Positions 1 through 10,777 of a stretch of 64,000 nt of DNA are shown here, one piece after another. The notes under the pieces were generated by a model, which saw nothing but the letters and a program-made list of their open reading frames with translations, ran no database searches and had not been told where the DNA came from. The stretch is from contig JAOBSW010000261.1 of the NCBI GenBank assembly GCA_026214975.1, positions 48,727 through 112,726 of the forward strand, in the 5' to 3' direction. Numbering within the stretch: the first letter of the stretch is position 1; each line of letters starts with the position of its first letter. Source of the stretch: Gentiana macrophylla. Its lineage: Eukaryota; Streptophyta; Magnoliopsida; Gentianales; Gentianaceae. Both the position numbers and the translations under genes were made by a program.

Positions 1-1400
1 TCCATTACCCATTGCAGACCTTACGGTCTATAGGGTAGATTGATGACCTATAATCCTTCGTGGGTGTTATAGGATCCTGATCATAGAGGTTGGTTTAAAA
101 GCCATAACCCTGTGAATGGAGTTTGATGCTCCAGTCCTGTTGAAACTCTTGTGGAACCACCTGAGTATCTCAGTCCAAGTGGGAGTAATTCAAACTACAC
201 GAAAAAAAGAGTCGAATGAATAGGAAAGTTTAACTTTCAACGCAAAGCTGAGAAAAATTTAGGGGTGATTCCCTAAACGGTAGAGAGTTAACCAGACCGT
301 GATCTCTCTTACCACTCAATCTTGCTTGATTTTGTCAGAAAGCGGGAAATATGGGTGATTCCTAAGACTTCCTTGCCGAACAACGGAATCAATTCATTCG
401 TAATGTATGGTTTTAGCTAAGAACAAATAACGGATTCGTTACAAAGCAGAAAATAGGGGTGATTCCCTAAGACCTTTATGCAAGTCTAACGGTATCCTAA
501 TTTATTCAGAAAGAACCTTTGGTAGGATGCTTGCCATAGCTTATATCCTTTGAGGATTAAAGCAAACCTCTAGGTCATTTCAAAGTCATATATTTTAATA
601 TGTGGACTTGACCAGAATATTGATAAATCTTTCGTAGACTGGGCTTCGATATTAGTAAAGTAGTATGCAGATTAGTGTTTGTGAATGGTAACACTAAAAC
701 AGTTGGAAACAACATGGGTGTGTTAACTGAAGTCAGAGTCTGACATGCCATCGGGATTCATTCTAAAGGATTTGATTCGCTCAAATTCTCGAGAATCGAT
801 CATTGGAAATCCCATCCATTCACCTGGTTAAGATATTCTTGCATTTATGCATCATTCAACGATGTAGTCTACCCTACCTCTCAGGAATGATTATCTAAAC
901 CTGTGGATGAATACTAAATAGGATGTTTAATGAATCCTCAAGCCTCTTTGGGAGATTGAGGAATAATATGCTAGTATATTTAGGTGCAAACTAGAATATA
1001 AGGGATAACACTGATTCTGGCTTTAGGTCGGATTAAGGATGATCTCTAAGTCGATCTTGTCCTTAGTGTTGACTCAAAGGCATATCAAAATCGTACCACC
1101 AGATTAGATGAAAAGGCGACGTTTCGATCCCAAAGATTGACTCAAGCCACCAACCTACCTGATCAGTGTACCAAGTCACATGGTATTCGGATTCTAAGTA
1201 CGCGCCGGGTCACTGACCTACCTTGCAGCGGCACACTCCGGTCGTGCTTGGAAGGATGAATTACTAAGATACCTTGGAGGGTATGAATCTTGGGGATGTG
1301 TCTCACTTGTTTTGAGCAAGTGGGAGAATGTTGTAGATATAGATATAAAGGGTGTGCTCTAAAACAATTAATCCACTTGCCTTTCGTGCAAGTGGGAGAT
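1..1400 (+). mobile_element. 3' internal part of a non-coding LARD-type LTR retrotransposon, cut by window edge
   Basis: No convincing coding frame is present. The stretch matches, in reverse complement, the left part of the internal region of the complete element at 9050-18006 (about 10765-12300), with the same motifs in the same order. A GGGTGATTCC motif recurs near 262, 353 and 456, and its complement recurs in the other copy. It ends in a purine-rich tract (GCAAGTGGGAGAT, about 1388-1400) directly before an LTR start, which is the expected polypurine tract of a plus-oriented element. The 5' half lies outside the window. Confidence 0.75.
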
Positions 1401-3194
1401 TGTTAGGTGTAGTGCCTGAAAGACAATTATATAATTGTTTTAGGACAGAATTAATAATTCATCTTATTATATGCATGTATGCTTATAATTAAGACACTAC
1501 TGAAAACCCTAAGTACCTCGTTTATGTAATCACATAACTCAGTGTATGGCTATACACAAGAGGATTGAGTTAGTGAGATGTACTTAAAATTAACTTAGTC
1601 CGTAGCGTTTATTAATCTGAGTACGGGTCTCAAGATTAATTTGCTAATAATGAGCCCAGAACACTTTAGGTGTGACAGTCTTATCCGGACTGTCGGTAAT
1701 AGGGTACATAGTGGGGCATTTATATATGATGATAATCATATAGGGTTGGACCGATTTGATTTGAGTTATCGATATAATTCCATGATCGAGAAGTCTTATC
1801 GAATCACAAGATGATCATATATGGATTAATCTCAATCCTGAGGTGATCATAGACAACTGCATAGACTATGGTAGAGTTTGATGTGTTAGTAAGGATCACT
1901 TCGTAGTATGTGGTCTAACACTTCTCGTTGGCTCTATTTTAGGATGAGTGAGTGATCTATGCTATCACAGATATGGAATCCATTACTTCCCTCGGGAAGT
2001 AGATATATAGTTCCCTTATTTGTTAATCCTAGAAACTGATCGATCTCGGGAGTTCGTATTATATTAGTTATGAACTAATTGATCACTAGGGGTTAATGGT
2101 AAATAAGGATAAGAGGTTTCGAGAAGGGTTTACGGAGATATCCCGAATCGAAACGAAGCGATCTATGGAGGATTTATCCGTATGTAATGATTATATCGGT
2201 GGACGCTTATCAACTCATTGTTGAGTGTAAGTTATCTATATTCGCAGAGTTCGCCGGGTTTATGGTGGTGTAATCCCGGAATTAATAGATTGAATATTAT
2301 TGTTCGGTCTAACGGATAATATTGTTTTATTTATTGTAGCTACTGAATATGGGTCCATGGTCCCCGACGTGGCTCCTAACATGCATATGCTTTCTCGTCG
2401 TTTCACCTCAATTATAATATTAAATAGTTGGATTGGACTATTTTATTGATATGTGGATTAATTGTTTAGTTGGACTAGATAATTAAATACATGGAAAAGA
2501 CATTTTTCGTGGACTCGGCCCAAATTAGTGTGTTGACTTTTTGACCTAATTGGTCAAGAAGAAAGTGGCGTGTGATGCTTGGTTGATTATCAAGAAATTT
2601 GTTTTCTTGATAATTATATGATACAAGTGATTAAATTATTTATTTGTGAAATAATTTAAGGAAAAAAAGTCTTTTATTTATCCTTATTAATTTGGGAATA
2701 TTTTAGATTTATCTTTTAAGGAAAAGGATTATTTTAATTGATTTTGTATTAATTAAATAATGCCTTGGAGGCTAGGATTTCTCTCTATATAAAGAGAGTA
2801 CTCTCAAACCCAAATCACACACAGATATACACATATATTTGCAAGTATTATAGCCTAGAATTTTTGGCTATAATACTAGGGTTTCGAGTTTTAGTAAAAC
2901 TTCGGGTTTTTCTAAAGTAGCATATCGATGAGGTCCGGTGGCTTGAAACACCATCCACCTGGTGGTGCTTGGAGACACACGTTGGAAGACTTTGGCTTCT
3001 GAACTAGGCTCTCAACTAGCTTGGATTGACCTTTTGTTCTTGGAGTAATTGCACCATAAAAGGTTGGTAATCTTAACCCCCTCGTAGGTTAGATCTATTA
3101 ATTTATGTGCTTTGATTGTTTAGATCTAGATCTTGTACTTTCCACTACGTATTCGGGTGGATCCATGATCCATCCGACGATATTACATCCTACA
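1401..3194 (+). mobile_element. 3' LTR of the LARD-type element
   Basis: The LTR starts TGTTAGGTGTAGTGCC right after the polypurine tract and ends near 3194 with CATCCTACA. The same start and end appear in reverse complement at 10764 and 9050 in the complete relative, which is about 80 bp shorter. A TATA box (CTATATAAAG, about 2791-2800) lies where a promoter is expected. The flank after 3194 is unrelated Copia coding sequence, which supports this end. The partner 5' LTR and the target duplication lie outside the window. Confidence 0.8.
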
Positions 3195-3505
3195 AGATGC
3201 ATCACATATAGCATCCTTTTTGAATGTGATCTCAGGTAAACCAATCACCAATTTCTTTTTCACCAACTGATTGATATCATCAAAGTTAAGATGATTCAAC
3301 ATGCCACAACCAATTTAGTCAGACTTGGTATGCACAATCAAGCATGTCTCTAGAACAGCAGTAGACCAATCCACAGCATACATGTTTTGTTGTCTTCTAC
3401 CAGCCAACACAACTTTTTCACCTCTTTCACTAATGACAACACAGTATCCTTTGTCAAAAGTGACCTTGTAACCCATGTCACAAAACTTTCCAGTGCTCAG
3501 CAGTC
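3195..3505 (-). pseudogene. Copia pol fragment (pre-integrase region)
   Basis: Reading the minus strand from 3505 gives a Copia polyprotein stretch between protease and integrase: LLSTGKFCDMGYKVTF, then KVVLAGRRQQNMYAVD, then a damaged zinc-finger region with LNHLNFDDINQLVKK and FKKDAICDA. This is the normal layout of the GAG-pre-integrase domain. One in-frame stop follows HTKSD, and the conserved histidines before LNHLNF are altered. Both ends are cut by LTRs, so it is a remnant into which other elements jumped. Confidence 0.75.
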
Positions 3506-5035
3506 TAGTCCATATCAGTAGGGTAGATAGGTCAGTATACTAGTCAGAACCTCGCCAAGACCAAGGTCGAGGGCTTAAACTCGCCTGAAGGCTAAGGGAT
3601 CAAACTTAGTAATTTAAGTCAAGGATATGAAATCGAATTTAGGCAAGTCTGTGATGACCTAAATCGATTCCATATACCTTGTGAAGAAGGTCTAAGTTCC
3701 ATAAGTTGGATGATGTTTGGAACTTGGTTATAATTAAAAGGTGTAATCTAACTTCACAAATAAAAGTTAGATAAAGAAATCATTTGCATTGTATTTTACA
3801 CACAAAGAAATTGTTGTTCAAATAGATCGATTGGTATCTCACAGATCGATGAACTCTTGATGATATACCTCGGTTAATTCAAGATTATATTGGAAGATTA
3901 CATGGATAAGGACAGCCAACTACCTCGACTTATCAAACAAATCAAAGGTGAGATCAAAAGACGTTGGGATGATTGATTTTTAACCATTGGATATAAGTCA
4001 AGGATGGATGGATGATCGCGATCGTCAAAAAGGAATTTCGACAAATGTCACCCCTATGAATAGTGATGAATGCAAATCGGATGGGACAAAAACAAGGAAC
4101 GGTTACATTTGAATTTCAAATACAAGTCACATGCATTCTTGCCTATAAATAGAGGACTTTCAACTCAGAATCAAGATGATGATTGATGAAATTTAATAAA
4201 CTTTAAAGAGGCAATTCTGAGCTGAAAATCACCTGCTTGAAACTCATCGAACTTAAAGCTACTGATCCGGAGAAATTCTTCAAGTGTCTTCTACATTCAA
4301 GCTATATCAAGCATACACACTTAAAGACTGCAAGCTGCTGATTATATCATCCTAATCAAGTCGCCGCAATCTGAATCATTTACTTGATTCAATCAATATT
4401 TTATAAAGAACCTGCTTGAAGACAGTGAAGCACAGGTTGTGAAAGATCGTTGTTTGTGGAGAAGTGGTGAAGAGGCAATTCTACCCTTCAAGGACCGGTG
4501 AAAGACTCAGAGCAACAATCCAACTTTGTTTCAGTTTTAGTTTGTGAAGCCATAGTTATTGGTGAAGGACAAGCAACTTAGGAATCTTTGTAAAGCTACA
4601 TCAAAGATCTCTAGTGAATTTCCTCCAACATCACAGAGAAGAGTGGGTGACAGGATTACAAAGACTGGAACCACTATAAAATCTCGCCTATTTACTTTCA
4701 ACATTTACATTATGCACTTAGTTTATTTTACACATCAACCCATTGAATCTAGCAAATGAAATCACACACATACACTAATGAGTATCTAATACTTAGTATC
4801 ATATTTAACAACAAGTATTAAGGCTTAATTTTGATATAATTCCATTTGCACAAATTCAAGCAAACTTGACTATCAATGAGACTATTGTTATCGTTGAGTT
4901 ATCGAGGTATTAACAGACTCATCAAGTATCGCAAAGAGGTCTTTGAAGGTCTGCAGAATTTGTTAACTCCAAAGTTTTAAGTGTTAAGTTTATTCACCCC
5001 CTAAACTTAACCAAAGCCTTTTCAAGGGACCAACA
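3506..5035 (+). mobile_element. 5'-truncated Sirevirus-type LTR
   Basis: The LTR ends with CAAGGGACCAACA at 5035, the end shared by the LTRs at 49551-63821 in the opposite orientation. Its body matches 56343-56930 and, inverted, 5036-6485: CTAAGGGATCAAACTTAGTA, the GTCTGTGATGACCTAAA block, and a TATA box in CTATAAATAGAGG (about 4142-4154). The first 150 bp or so of the LTR, starting TGTTGGGCATATTTT in the neighbour, are missing. The 66-residue frame at 4559-4759 is non-coding LTR sequence. Confidence 0.7.
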
Positions 5036-6485
5036 AATTGTGATTCAGTTGCTAGTTTCAATAAGTCGATGTAATCAAGATACTAAATGCGTAAAGTAAG
5101 TAGGCGAGATTTTATAGTGGTTCCAGTGGTGTAATCCCATCACCCACTCTTCTCCTTTGATGTTGGAGGAAATTCACTAGAGATCTTTGAGGTTGCGATT
5201 ACAAGAATCCCTAAGTCATCTGTCCTTCACCAATAACTATGGCTTCACAAACTGAATATTTGAAACATGTAGGATTGCTGCTCCAAAGTATTCCACTGGT
5301 CCTTGAAGGGTAGGATTGCCTCTTCACCAGCTCCACCACAAACAACAGTTCTTGACACCTAAGTGCTTCTCTGTCTTCAGCAGGTTTCTTGTAAAAGAAA
5401 GTTTGAATCAAGTTAATGATTCAACAGTCAGCAGCTTGATCAGGATGAAATGATCAGTAGCTTGATGTCTTCAAGTGTGTGTACTTGATGTAGCTTGATA
5501 GCAGGTTACACTTGAAGAGTTTTCTAGATCAGTAGATTTCAGCTCAGTGATGTCAGTAGGGTGAATTTCTTGATCAGAAACTTGATAGCTTTGAGTAGAT
5601 TATTTGTTTTTCATCACTTTTCATCATCTTCAAACTGAGTTATAAGTCCTCTATTTATAGGTAGGAAACATGTGACTTCTTGTTTGAAATTTAAATTAGC
5701 CGTTTCAGATTTGTCTCCATCTTGACTTGATTTTTCTGACTGTTCATAGTGCTGACACTGTCAGTTTACTTTTTGTCAGTTTTTAGTCTGTCCACCCTTT
5801 GACTTATGTCGATTGGTTAATCCTCTGAATCATTCCAACGTTCTTTTTATCTTGTCCATTGATTTGTTGACAATATCAAGGCTTGTAATTCATCCTTATC
5901 CTTGTAATCTTCCAATGTAACCCTTGATTAAATCGAGAATTATACTCAGCAGATGTTTGACTTATTTTAGTCTGCTGATATACATATTTGTCAGCTAGCT
6001 TAAGTCTACTGTGTTTCAATAACAATTCAGTTGACTGCTTTTTATCTACCTTTTTATTATGAAATTAGAGTACACCATTTTGATTATAACTAGGTTCCAA
6101 TCACCACTTAACATATGAAACTTAGACCTTGTACACAAAGTATATGTAATCAGTTTAGGTCATCACAAACTTCTCTAAATTTTGATTCCATAACATTGAC
6201 TTTAAATACCGAGTTTGATCCCTTAGCCTTCAATAAGCGAAGTTTGACCCCTCGGCCTTGGTCTTCATTGAGTTCCTAACTAGTCTCTCTCTGACCTAGT
6301 TACTCTTATCGATCTAGACTGGTCTCAGCGATCTGATCGGTGACCTAATTACAATTCTTGTTTGATCAAACCTATACAAAGATCAAACTCTAATAAACCT
6401 ATACATTTGATCTAGACATATTTTTGCCTTTGCTCTATAACAGCTAGTCTGACACTCATCATTAAAACTTAAAATATGCCCAACA
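5036..6485 (-). mobile_element. 3'-truncated Sirevirus-type LTR, inverted to its neighbour
   Basis: On the minus strand the LTR begins TGTTGGGCATATTTTAAG at 6485 and runs to about 5036, where its last 275 bp or so are absent. A TATA box lies in CCTATAAATAGAGG (about 5647-5662). It is an inverted copy of 3506-5035, and the two are directly adjacent, making an imperfect palindrome of about 3 kb. Its right end cuts into a Tat reverse transcriptase. Confidence 0.7.
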
Positions 6486-7110
6486 ATATGATCTCAAAAG
6501 AAGGAATCAAGGCGAACCCGGATAAGATAGACGCATTGTGGACTATGCCCCCGCCAAGCAGCATTAAAGAAGTTCAAAGGTTGACGGGACGAATGGCCGC
6601 CGTAAATAGATTCTTGTCCAGCTCGGCACAACGTGCCCTTCCTTTCTCATTCTGAAAAAATAACCACACTATTCCAGTGGGACGAGAAGAGTCATCAGGC
6701 CTTCGAAAAGCTGAAAATCTACCTAGCTGAGTTGCCGACCTTAACTTCCCCAAGTCACTTTATCTATCAGTTTGTGAAGAAGCTATAGACAATGTGCTAG
6801 TAAAGGAACTGGACCACATTCAACGGCCGATATTTTATGTGAGTAAGGCACTTCACGGTCCAGAGGTTTGGTACACTATGCGGAAAAGCTGGCATTGGCA
6901 TTGGTTCATGCCTCGAGAAAATTGAGACCTTATTTTCAAGCACACCCGATAAAGGTGGTAACTGACCAGCCCTTGAAACAGGTATTAGCATGACCGGATA
7001 CGTCCGGAAGATTAGTAAAATGGGTAGTTGAGCTAGTTTCATACAACCTGGAGTTCCACCCCTGAACTATGATCAAAGCCCAGGCTTTGGCCGATTTCCT
7101 AGCATAAGGG
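6486..7110 (+). pseudogene. Tat-type Ty3 reverse transcriptase end and first RNase H
   Basis: The frame opens inside RT with EGIKANPDKIDALWTMPPPS, followed by IKEVQRLTGRMAAVNRF, the classic RT/RNase H junction of Ty3 elements. Further on, with frame changes and stops, come RPIFYVSKALHGPE, LALALVHASRKLRPYFQAHP and GRLVKWVVELVSYNLEFHP, all normal for the Tat RNase H. The upstream RT (including its YxDD centre), protease and gag are missing because the LTR ending at 6485 abuts it. Several stops and frameshifts make it inactive. Confidence 0.8.
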
Positions 7111-7149
7111 ACAGCCATCACCGTTAATCAGAAGCATCCAAGCTGCAAA

Positions 7150-7620
7150 AACGAGCAAAGGACGCTCTATGTAGCTGGAGCATCCAGTAAAGAAGGGTGT
7201 GGAGCAAGTCTCCTACTTGTCACCCCGAAAGGAGAAAAATTCCCTTACGCATTGCGTTTCTACTTCAAGCAACAAACAATGAATCAGAGTACGAAGCTCT
7301 GATCACCGGACTACGGTTGGCAGTAAGGCTTGGAGCGAAGAACTTACAGGTATATAGCGACTCCCAACTGATTGTGAACCACGTCACGTGAGAGTATGAA
7401 GTAAACGTAGAACCTATGAAGAGATATCTGGAAATAGTGCAGATGTTATGGAAAGATTTCGAGGAGATACAGATAGAGCAAATCCCCCAATCTCAAAATA
7501 AACAAGCGGATATGTTGTCCAAGCTAGCATCATGTTTCATGTCCAACAAGAAAGTGTTGGTTGAACAACTTCAAGAAAGAAGCTACGAGGAGCGAGCAGT
7601 GCAACTAATCACGTAGAAGG
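7150..7620 (+). pseudogene. Tat additional (archaeal-type) RNase H domain
   Basis: Conserved pieces in order are TLYVAGASSKEGCGASLLLV, EKFPYALRF, ATNNESEYEALITGLRLAVR, LGAKNLQVYSDSQLIVNHV and KRYLEIVQMLWKDFEEIQIE, then NKQADMLSKLAS. This second RNase H (aRNH) is a hallmark of the Tat lineage (Tat, Ogre, Retand). E in SEYEAL and D in YSDSQL are catalytic residues that remain. Frames shift near 7270, and a TGA replaces a sense codon at 7389. Confidence 0.8.
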
Positions 7621-7624
7621 AAAC

Positions 7625-8870
7625 GTGGATGGACCCTGTAGTATCCTACCTGAAAAGAAGAGTTCTTCCCATACACCTAACTCAGGCCAGAAAGATGAAG
7701 TTCCTAGCAACAATGTACTCTTTGTTAACGATGTGCTTTACCGAAAGTCCTATATTGCTCATTGGCTCAAATGTGCTACACAGGAAGAAGGAGAATATAT
7801 CCTTCATGAAATTCACTTAGGATATATGGGAACCATCCGGGGGCCCGGACCCTAGATTGGAAATGCCGCCTATTCGGCAATTACTGGCCAACCATGCAAT
7901 GAGATGCACAAGAATTGGTATAGAAATGTAAACCATGCCACTTGCACTACAACGTGTCTCATTAAGCATCTCAATCAATGATACATATTGTATCCCTCTG
8001 GCCTTTTGACCAATGAGGAGTAGATCTTATTGGACCATTGCCCCGAGCACCGGGTAACAACAGGTTTTTGGTAGTGGCTGTGGATTATTTCACAAAGTGT
8101 GTAGAAGCTGAATCCCTAAATACCATCACGACCAAGGCCATTCAGAAATTTTTGTAGAAAAACATTGTCTGTAGGTATGGCATTCCAAAAGCACTTATCT
8201 CCAGCAACATGACACATTTTGAAGAAAGAACGGTCTGAGAATGGTGCTCTGAGCTGAGGATCATACAACATTTTACCTCGGTAGGGTACCCTCAGGCCAA
8301 TGGGCAAGCCGAGCAAACAGACAGACAGATAAAGACAGGACTGAGAAAAAGGCTGGTAGAGGAGGTAGAAAAATGGGTTGAACATCTGCCCAACATCCTT
8401 TGGGCCTATAGAACAACACTGAATTCGGAAACCAAAGAAACTCCTTTATCCTTATCCTATGGATGTGAATCTGTTATCCCTGCAGAGATCAGATACCGTC
8501 CCCGAGGTCCGAGTTGTACTCTCAGACTGATCAGGAGAGAAAGCTGAAACATGCCAAGGATGACCTTAAAGAGAAGTGAGAAGTAGCCCTCATCAGGATG
8601 TCAAAATATAAACAACGACTCTCCAAGTACTATAAATCCAAGGTGAGACACACCTACTTCAAGGTAGGAGATTTGGTCATGAGAAAAAAAAATCAGCCGT
8701 CAAAGGCCCCAAGGGAAGCTAGACCCGAACTAGGAAGGTCCCTATAAGGTGGTGAAATTACATGGAAAATATGCCTACCAACTAGCCGTCGTGGGTGGTA
8801 GAACTATCCCCCGAAGTTGTAATGCTAATAATAATTTGCGCAAGTATTATGCCTGAACAGGTTCTGGATT
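7625..8870 (+). pseudogene. Tat-type integrase
   Basis: Zinc-finger remnants are EIHLGYMG and KCKPCHLHYN. The catalytic core reads PWPFDQ, VDLIGPLPRAPGNNRFLVVA, VDYFTKCVEAE, RYGIPKALISSNMTHF and YPQANGQAEQTDRQIKTGLR. The first Asp (VDLIGP) and the Glu (GQAEQ) survive, but the middle Asp, normally in SDNGTQF, is replaced by Ser in SSNMTHF. The end, EGPYKVVKLHGKYAYQL and NNNLRKYYA, is the normal Tat C-terminus near 8850. There is no chromodomain, as expected for Tat. Numerous stops show it is dead. Confidence 0.8.
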
Positions 8871-8880
8871 CAGTATTAAC

Positions 8881-9049
8881 AAGTTTGAATAAATTGTATT
8901 AAATATTCGAATAAAAATCTCTTTCTTTGCTATCATTATGGTTTGTGTGTTCTCTTTTAAGTTTACAGGCCAAGTCTAGCTGAAATCGACGAAAGGCGAG
9001 TTTTATCTAAGTCTACAAGATGGATGCGTTGAGATCCGCACGTCGGACC
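8881..9049 (+). repeat. Tat post-pol spacer and first unit of the 58-bp tandem array
   Basis: After the integrase end is a short AT-rich spacer. A unit reading TTTTATCTAAGTCTACAAGA and then GATCCGCACGTCGGACC follows at about 8997-9049. The array resumes at 18007, so the element at 9050-18006 jumped into it. Confidence 0.75.
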
Positions 9050-10764
9050 TGAAGGATGCAGGTTCTTAGATCTAAACGAATTAGATCTACGCGCAGCGGA
9101 TGGATCACGACTTATACATCACAACACATAATTAAAGGACTTAAACTACTACAAGGGGGTTAAGTTTATCTTACCAATAGTGGGAAGAGAAGCCAAGATC
9201 TTCCAATGTGTTCTCCAAACGGTGGTTGGTGGACACCGATCCTTGGATTTGAAACCTCCTTGATATGCTTTCAAGAAAAACTCTAAGTTTTTCTTCAACC
9301 AAAAAAAAAAAAACCCAAGACAAGAAACAAATTTTTCTCTCTTTATTCTAGTGTGGGGGGGCGAAATTTTGCCTTGCCATTTCCCTTGGAATAACTCTCC
9401 TTTTATAGGAGAGTAAATCCTTGGCCTCCAAGTTTCTAATTAATTAAATAAATAATTAAAAAGAAATCACAATAAAGGATAATTCCATTTATAAAAGATT
9501 GTGATTAATCAATCAATCAATTACAAATCAATTATCTTTTATTAATTAATTATTTAACAAGTAAATAATTAATCACACAAGAAAATCAATTCTTGCCCTT
9601 TTAATAGCTAGGAGGCGCCACACACTAGGGTTTAGGCCCACAGAAAATGTCTTTTCTGTGTATTATATTATTCAGCCCAACTAAATAATATTTTGCATAT
9701 CAATTAATTAGCCCAGCCAATTAATTATCACTGAGGCCCAAAAACAGGAAAAACATCCGAATTACAGGAGCCACATCGGGGACCATGGACCTATAACCGT
9801 AGAGCTCAATAATTAATTATTCATCGAACAGAATAAGTACATTAATTATTAATTCCGGGATTACGCCACCATAAACCCGAAACTGAACTCTACCGATTAT
9901 AGATATATACTTATACTCAACCCATAGAGTGAATAAGCGTCCATTGATATAATCACTACATACGGATTAACCCTCCATAGACTGTCCATTACGGTGGGAA
10001 GTCTCCGTGAACCCGACTCGAAGAATATCTTATCCTTATTTACCATCAACCCCACGATGATCAATTAGTATGCATATCGACTAGTAGCTAATTAGTCAAA
10101 TGCGAAACTCCGGGATCGATCACTTTCTTAGGGCTAACAAATAAAGGGATTGTCTCTCTACTTCCCGAGGAAGGAATGGATTCCATGTGCGTGAAAATCA
10201 GAACTACTCACTCATCTCGGAGATAGTGCCAATGAGAAGTGGCTTGGAACACATATTAAAGTGAACCGTAACTAACACATCAAACACTACCCGGGACAAG
10301 CGGCACCACTGTGATCACCTCGGGATTAAGGTTGATCCATATATGATCATCTAATGATTTAATAAGATTCCTCGACACGGAATTATACCGAGAAATTCAG
10401 ATTAAATCGGTCCGACCTATATGAATGCCATCATATATAAATGCCCCACGTAGGTACCTCTACCGACAATCCGGATAAGACTATCACACCCTAAGGTGTT
10501 TCGGCGCATTATTGGTGTTTTAATCAAGAGACCCTAAACTCGATTAAGTTCACCACGGACCAACGATTTAAGTATATCACCACTAACTCAATCCTCACGT
10601 GCATGCCATACACCGAGTTAAGCGGTTACATCTGAGATATACTTAGGGTTTGCAAAGTGATGTATTACTTTACAAGCACAAAGCAAGTAATAAGGTGAGA
10701 TAAATTACGTCATTCATTATTAAAAACAATTACACAAATTGTCTTTCGGGCATTACACCTAACA
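9050..10764 (-). repeat. 3' LTR of the LARD
   Basis: The boundaries are TGAAGGATGCAGG at 9050 and ATTACACCTAACA at 10764. It holds a TATA box on the minus strand (CCTATAAAAGG, about 9400-9410). It is nearly identical by eye to 16293-18006; the differences cluster at CG, CTG and CAG sites. Confidence 0.93.
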
Positions 10765-10777
10765 ATCTCCCACTTGC
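10765..10777 (-). promoter_or_regulatory. Polypurine tract of the LARD
   Basis: The minus strand reads GCAAGTGGGAGAT directly before the 3' LTR start TGTTAGG. This tract would prime plus-strand DNA synthesis. The same tract sits at about 1388-1400 in the other family member. Confidence 0.8.
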
